In this document: positions 59,829-64,000 of the stretch, one piece after another
How positions within the stretch are numbered: the first letter of the stretch is position 1
Layout: the number at the start of each line of letters is the position of its first letter
Source: Actinoplanes philippinensis
Lineage (GTDB): Bacteria; Actinomycetota; Actinomycetes; Mycobacteriales; Micromonosporaceae
DNA length: 64,000 nucleotides
Direction: 5' to 3'
NCBI RefSeq assembly: GCF_900113015.1
Contig: NZ_FONV01000009.1
Coordinates: 310,001 to 374,000 of the forward strand
Notes under the pieces: generated by a model
The model's database searches: none
What the model saw: only the letters and a program-made list of their open reading frames with translations
What the model was told of the DNA's origin: nothing
Program-made: the position numbers and the translations under genes

Positions 59829-60902
59829 GTGACTTCTCGCACCACCTCGCGCGACAGCTCGTCCGACAGCGACGGCAAAGCCACCACGCGACGCGCCCAC
59901 CTGGTCGGCAGCTTCCCCGCCGACGACGCCGCCGAGGCGATGCGGATCGCCGCCACCCGGCTCGGGGCGGATCTGGACTACCTGCCCGACGGGGAGACCG
60001 GCGACCGGCGTTCCTGGATCACCACGATCATCGACGGCTTCCGGCACCACCCGGCGCTGGACCTGGTCCGCACCGGCGACTGGTCCAGCTACCAGGCGAC
60101 ACCCCGATACCGGGTGCGCCGCGGCGGACAGCTCACCGCGGAGACCATCGACCTGGGCATCGCCGCGGCAGCGGAGGCCTCGCTCCCGGCCTATCACGCC
60201 CAGCGCGCCACGACCGGTGGCCCCCGCTTCCAGGTCGGCGTTCCCGGAGCGCTCGATCTGGCGATGTTCACGTTCGGGCCGGCCGGCATGCTGCGGTACG
60301 CGGACCGGTTCGCCGGCGCCCTCGCCCGGGAGATGCGTGAGGTCCACGCGACGACCGGCGGCGACGTGTTGTTCCAGATCGAGATCCCGGTCGAGTTGAT
60401 CCTGCTCACCCGTATGCCGGCGCCCGCTCGCAAGCCGCTCGCCCGGTGGCTCGCCACACGGGTGACCGCGCTGGCTCTCGCCGCTCCGGCGGGCGCCGAG
60501 TTCGGCGTACACCTGTGCCTGGGTGATCTCAACCACCGGGCCCTCGGCGCCCTGAAGGATGCCGGGCCGGTGGTCGATCTGGCCAACGCGCTGGCCGCCC
60601 GCTGGCCCGCCGACCGGCCGCTGCGGTACCTCCACGGCCCGCTGGCCGCCGCCGACAACCCGCCGGCCGACGATCCGGCTTTCTACCGCCCGCTGCGCGA
60701 CCTGAGTCTCGGCGGCGCCCGGTTCGTCGCGGGCTACGCGCACGAGAAGCAGGACCTGCACACCCAGCAGCGCATCCGCGGCTACGTCGAGGATGCGCTG
60801 GGCGCCCCCGCGGACGTCTCCACCAGCTGCGGCCTCGGCCGCCGCGATCAGCCATCGGCCGTCGCCGCTCTGGACCGCATCAAGGAGCTGCTGTACGGCT
60901 GA
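59829..60902 (+). CDS. MetE-like (cobalamin-independent methionine synthase fold) protein
   Basis: A 357-residue protein resembling the C-terminal barrel of MetE. It has HLVGSFPADD near the start, DYLPDGETGDRRSW, FQIEIPVEL, the HxC motif GVHLCLGDLNH, and STSCGLGRRD near the C-terminus. In MetE, the His, Cys, Glu and final Cys bind zinc; the same residues appear here. It lacks the MetE N-terminal domain, so it may transfer a methyl group to another thiol or be uncharacterised. GTG 59829 is the start. Confidence 0.75.
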   Translation: MTSRTTSRDSSSDSDGKATTRRAHLVGSFPADDAAEAMRIAATRLGADLDYLPDGETGDRRSWITTIIDGFRHHPALDLVRTGDWSSYQATPRYRVRRGGQLTAETIDLGIAAAAEASLPAYHAQRATTGGPRFQVGVPGALDLAMFTFGPAGMLRYADRFAGALAREMREVHATTGGDVLFQIEIPVELILLTRMPAPARKPLARWLATRVTALALAAPAGAEFGVHLCLGDLNHRALGALKDAGPVVDLANALAARWPADRPLRYLHGPLAAADNPPADDPAFYRPLRDLSLGGARFVAGYAHEKQDLHTQQRIRGYVEDALGAPADVSTSCGLGRRDQPSAVAALDRIKELLYG

Positions 60903-60968
60903 CCCGCGCCCGCACCACGGCGGCCCGCCTCGACCACCCGGTCGCCTCCGGCACTGCCTGACGCACGC

Positions 60969-61002
60969 CGTGGTGGGGCACACTGGAGTGTGCCCCACCA
61001 CG
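60969..61002. terminator. Strong bidirectional hairpin
   Basis: CGTGGTGGGGCACACT (60969-60984) and its exact complement AGTGTGCCCCACCACG (60987-61002), with a 2-base loop, lie between the convergent MetE-like and M4 protease genes. A perfect 16-bp stem. Confidence 0.85.
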
Positions 61003-61051
61003 CCCTGCTCCGGAGGGTTCCGAGCCGATGCCGAAGGGCGGCTGACCGGCA

Positions 61052-63967
61052 CTACTTGCAGGACTTGGCTCCCGTCGCGTACGCCAGGCCGAACCCGGAC
61101 GCCGACGAGTCCATGTAGATCACCTCGCGTCCCGTCGCCGCTGTCGCGTACATCTGCGCGCCGGGGCTGCAGGACGCCGGGCCGACGTACCTGCCCTGGA
61201 AGGTGTACTGCTTGAGTTTCGGGTTGAGCGAGTTGTCCGGGTAACCACCGTTGGCCATCCAGGCTTCCACCGGCGCCTCCTCGGTGACGGTGAGGGTCGT
61301 GTCGGACAGCGCGACGGTGACGGCCCGGATCGCCTGCGGCGAGTTCTCCTCGAACAGCAGGCGGCTGGTGCGGGTGGCGAAATCGAAGAGCCGCACCGAG
61401 TCGTGGTAGGCGCCCTTGCTCCACTGACCGTCGACGATCGTGCCGTAGTCGCGGTCGGTCATCCAGGCGACGCCGGTGCCGGACAGGTCGGGATAGCTCA
61501 TCCGCTCCGCGCCGCCGTCACCGCCGGCGTAGGTCGTCTTCCCGGTCCGGACGTCGTGGACCTCGACGCCCAGCGACCACTGGTGCCCACCGGCGTCGGG
61601 CTGCTGGTAGATCTCGTAGCGCACGTACGAGATCTTCCCGCCCTTGACGCTCGGCGCCGTCGCGTTGCCGAACCACCCGGGATGGGCGAGCGTCTGCACG
61701 GCCGGCGAGTCGCCGCGCAGGTAGCGAACGACGTCGAGGTAGCCCTGCGCCGGGTCGTACTGGCTCCACGCGACGATGTCGCCGTCGAAGCCGAGGCCGT
61801 TGATGCGTTCCGGGGAGCGATAGAGCTCCTTGACCCGGCCGCCGCCGATGGGCGCCGACAGGATGCGGTTGGTCTCGTAGGTCGGTGAGGCGGGGTCGAG
61901 CGCGATCGACAGCCAGACGACCCGCTTGCCGTCGGTGTGCGGGAAGCCGTTGATGCTCCCGTCGGCCGGGGAGATCCGGTGGAGCTTGCCCTTTCCGTCG
62001 GTGCGGCCGGTCCAGATCGCTGTCGGCTCGGTGCGGTTGGCGTCCGACCGTGGCACGGCGAACCAGCCGCCCGCGGTGCCGGCCTTCATGTCGGCGTACA
62101 TCCCGGTGTTGAGCCGGTCGATCAGGACCTTGGTGCCCTTGCCGTACAGGTTCGCCTTCCATTGCGCGGTGATCCCACGGGAGTCGAACGCCGTGCGTAC
62201 CACCGTGAGGTCGGTTTTGCTCAGGCGGAACGACCGGGCGGAGGCGAGCACCGCCTCGCGGGCGTCGACGAAGTCCGACATGGGCGTCAGGTAGTCGGTG
62301 AGCGCCCGGTAGACGATCTTGTCGGCGGTCGTCGTGCCGAGTTTCTGGCGCAGGTCCCAGAGGGCGCCGGACACGATCGTGGAGTTGAGGTGCACACCGC
62401 CGTCGTCCATCGAGGGTGTGTCGATGAGGTGCTGGAAGTCGGCGGTGGTGGCGCCGTCGTCGAGGTCGCGCAGGGCGCAGGCGGCCGGCGCCAGGGTGCG
62501 GCAGAGGTCGCCGCCGAGCAGGCCGGCCTGGGGGTCGGACATCGGCGTGCCCGACGTGTCGACGTCGATGGCGTTGCCGAAGTAGTCGGCGAGGGCCTCG
62601 TTGAGAGCGCCGGACTGTCCGGCGTAGACGAGGTTCGCGGTGTGCTCGACCACCCCGTGGGTCATCTCGTGGCCGACGACGTCGGGGTCGGCGGCGAGCG
62701 GCAGGTACTCGTCGTCGCCGCTGCCGTACACCATCCGGGTGCCGTCCCAGTAGGCGTTGACGAACGGGTAGCCGCCGTAGGTGATCCCGACGACGGAGTC
62801 GATCGGCATGCCCTGGTCGTCCAGGCTGTCGCGGCCGAGTTTCGTCCGGTACCACTCGTACACCTGTGTGGCGTCCCAGGCGGCGTCGACGGCGCCGGCG
62901 GCGGTGAGGTCGGCGCCGAGCGTGGTGGTCGGTGACGCGAACGGCGTCATGCCCTCGGGGAACTGCCCGTCGAGCAGGTTGTAGTAGTCCCAGCCCCGGC
63001 CGTCCCAGGTGGTGATCGGCACCGTCGCGCCGCTCGGCCGGCGGTGGGTCACGTCCATCATCAGGTAGGAGCCGGCGTCGAGGAGCGCGAGCGGCACGGT
63101 GGCGCCGTGCAGGGTGGTGCCCTGGCCCGCGACCGACCCGGTCCCGTCGCCGGCCCGGCGCGGCTGCTTCGTGGCGGGCGGCACGGCGGCGGTGCCCTCG
63201 GCGGCCAGGGCGGCGGCCTGCTGGTCGGTGGCGAAGGTCTTGATCCGGCTGACGCTCAGCAGCGGCACCCCGGTCGTCGCGCCCACGTACACGTCGCGGA
63301 GCACGGGCCGGCCCGTCACGGTGTCCCTGCCCTTGACGAGCACGCGGCGGGCGAGCACGCCGGCGCCGGTCGGCATGACGAGCAGCCCCTGGTCGGTGCC
63401 GGAGAGGTCGGTGGCGGGTGTGCCGGGGCGCGGGGCGGAGCCGACGACCGCCGCGCCGGGGTGCAGGCTCCGGCGGACCTCGTCGACCGCCCGGGACACG
63501 GCGACCGCGGCGGGGATCGTGGTCACGCCGGTGTCGACGTCCAGCTCGGTGAAGTAGGTGCCGGACGTTCCGGTCACCGTGCGTTTTCCGGCGGTCTTCT
63601 CGGTACGCACGACGTACTGGGCGCCGAACACGGGCAGGCCCTTGTACTTCTGGTCGAGCCGGACGGTCTCCCGGACGCCTTCGGTCTCGACGCTCGCGGT
63701 GGTGAGCGTGCCGGCCGGATCATCGATGCGATAGCGATCCTTGTGCCCGGTGAGGTGGGTCTTGGCGGCCTGGTCCGGTGCGATCGTGGCGTCCACCGGG
63801 TCGGCGACGTCGTCCACGAGGGCGGGGGTGTCCGTCGGCGGCGCCACGGTGACCGGGACGGATCCCTCCGGCGCCGGGGGTGCCGCGGTCGCGGCCCGGG
63901 CGGTGGTTCCGAGGATGGCGGCCGAGGCCAGAACGGCGATCACGGGGAGTGCCCTGGATCTGCGCAA
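61052..63967 (-). CDS. Secreted M4 (thermolysin-like) metalloprotease with C-terminal beta domain
   Basis: A 971-residue secreted zinc protease. Signal peptide (~1-28), FTP/PepSY propeptide (~60-210), then the M4 catalytic domain. Zinc ligands are in DVVGHEMTHGVVEH (~434) and GALNEALADYFGN (Glu ~458). The M4 C-terminal helices run to ~590. A further ~370 residues with propeller-like repeats (HTDGKRVVWLS, GFDGDIVAWSQYD) follow and end in a Cys pair region. TTG 63967 with CAGGAGCATCAG is the start. It degrades proteins outside the cell. The long C-terminal part is unusual for M4. Confidence 0.92.
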   Translation of the reverse strand: MRRSRALPVIAVLASAAILGTTARAATAAPPAPEGSVPVTVAPPTDTPALVDDVADPVDATIAPDQAAKTHLTGHKDRYRIDDPAGTLTTASVETEGVRETVRLDQKYKGLPVFGAQYVVRTEKTAGKRTVTGTSGTYFTELDVDTGVTTIPAAVAVSRAVDEVRRSLHPGAAVVGSAPRPGTPATDLSGTDQGLLVMPTGAGVLARRVLVKGRDTVTGRPVLRDVYVGATTGVPLLSVSRIKTFATDQQAAALAAEGTAAVPPATKQPRRAGDGTGSVAGQGTTLHGATVPLALLDAGSYLMMDVTHRRPSGATVPITTWDGRGWDYYNLLDGQFPEGMTPFASPTTTLGADLTAAGAVDAAWDATQVYEWYRTKLGRDSLDDQGMPIDSVVGITYGGYPFVNAYWDGTRMVYGSGDDEYLPLAADPDVVGHEMTHGVVEHTANLVYAGQSGALNEALADYFGNAIDVDTSGTPMSDPQAGLLGGDLCRTLAPAACALRDLDDGATTADFQHLIDTPSMDDGGVHLNSTIVSGALWDLRQKLGTTTADKIVYRALTDYLTPMSDFVDAREAVLASARSFRLSKTDLTVVRTAFDSRGITAQWKANLYGKGTKVLIDRLNTGMYADMKAGTAGGWFAVPRSDANRTEPTAIWTGRTDGKGKLHRISPADGSINGFPHTDGKRVVWLSIALDPASPTYETNRILSAPIGGGRVKELYRSPERINGLGFDGDIVAWSQYDPAQGYLDVVRYLRGDSPAVQTLAHPGWFGNATAPSVKGGKISYVRYEIYQQPDAGGHQWSLGVEVHDVRTGKTTYAGGDGGAERMSYPDLSGTGVAWMTDRDYGTIVDGQWSKGAYHDSVRLFDFATRTSRLLFEENSPQAIRAVTVALSDTTLTVTEEAPVEAWMANGGYPDNSLNPKLKQYTFQGRYVGPASCSPGAQMYATAATGREVIYMDSSASGFGLAYATGAKSCK

Positions 63968-64000
63968 CTGATGCTCCTGCGGGGTTGTGAACAGGCTCAG

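Noticed and set aside
1..64000. Search for a phage-defence island, CRISPR array, IS element, integrase or tRNA-linked attachment site
   Set aside because: No direct-repeat array, transposase, integrase or tRNA-like sequence was seen; the accessory character comes from small regulator-enzyme modules and decayed genes.

Overview
The window is very GC-rich DNA with dense, mostly monocistronic genes, GTG and TTG starts, lipoprotein and Sec signal peptides, a SARP/AfsR-type regulator, an ECF sigma factor and many TetR and MarR regulators. This is typical of a chromosomal region from a filamentous actinomycete. The style of the secreted proteins and small conserved ORFs suggests Micromonosporaceae (Actinoplanes-like), but the genus is an inference. 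I see no rRNA, tRNA, CRISPR array, transposase or phage module.

Layout. 1-8.9 kb: the 3' end of a LuxR-type regulator, a 2052-residue multidomain secreted subtilase, a strong bidirectional terminator and two small secreted proteins. 8.9-14.4 kb: two TetR/SDR pairs, a GNAT acetyltransferase, and two decaying genes (a Cys-paired lipoprotein and a LysR regulator). 14.4-19.9 kb: a GAF/PAS histidine kinase and a large SARP-NB-ARC-TPR regulator. 19.9-22 kb: a MarR-GNAT fusion and an overlapping ECF sigma/membrane-partner pair. 22.1-27.7 kb: a tightly coupled five-gene amino-sugar/tagatose operon (AgaS-like isomerase, BadF-type sugar kinase, EamA transporter, PfkB kinase, class II aldolase) with a divergent GntR regulator and three repeated operator-like boxes.

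27.7-40.6 kb is a run of small detoxification or tailoring enzymes (SDRs, alpha/beta hydrolases, FAD monooxygenase, O-methyltransferase, SnoaL-like protein). Most are paired with their own TetR or MarR regulator and a distinct palindromic operator. 40.7-51.6 kb holds a lipoprotein trypsin, a CPBP protease, uncharacterised genes, a GH10 xylanase, a MarR/NmrA pair and a methyltransferase operon. 51.8-64 kb holds a RibD-type reductase, a WGR-DUF4132 protein, a scar where an AraC regulator and an O-methyltransferase have both lost their 5' halves, a CopC-fusion membrane protein, a MetE-like protein and a secreted M4 metalloprotease.

How it works together. The only clear pathway is the amino-sugar operon, which would convert a phosphorylated galactosamine to tagatose-6-phosphate, then tagatose-1,6-bisphosphate, then triose phosphates. 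The secreted subtilase, trypsin-like lipoprotein, M4 protease and xylanase fit a soil saprophyte feeding on polymers. The regulator/enzyme pairs look like independent chemical-stress switches. Several genes (lipoprotein, LysR, AraC, methyltransferase, excalibur fragment, GNAT fragment) are in visible decay.
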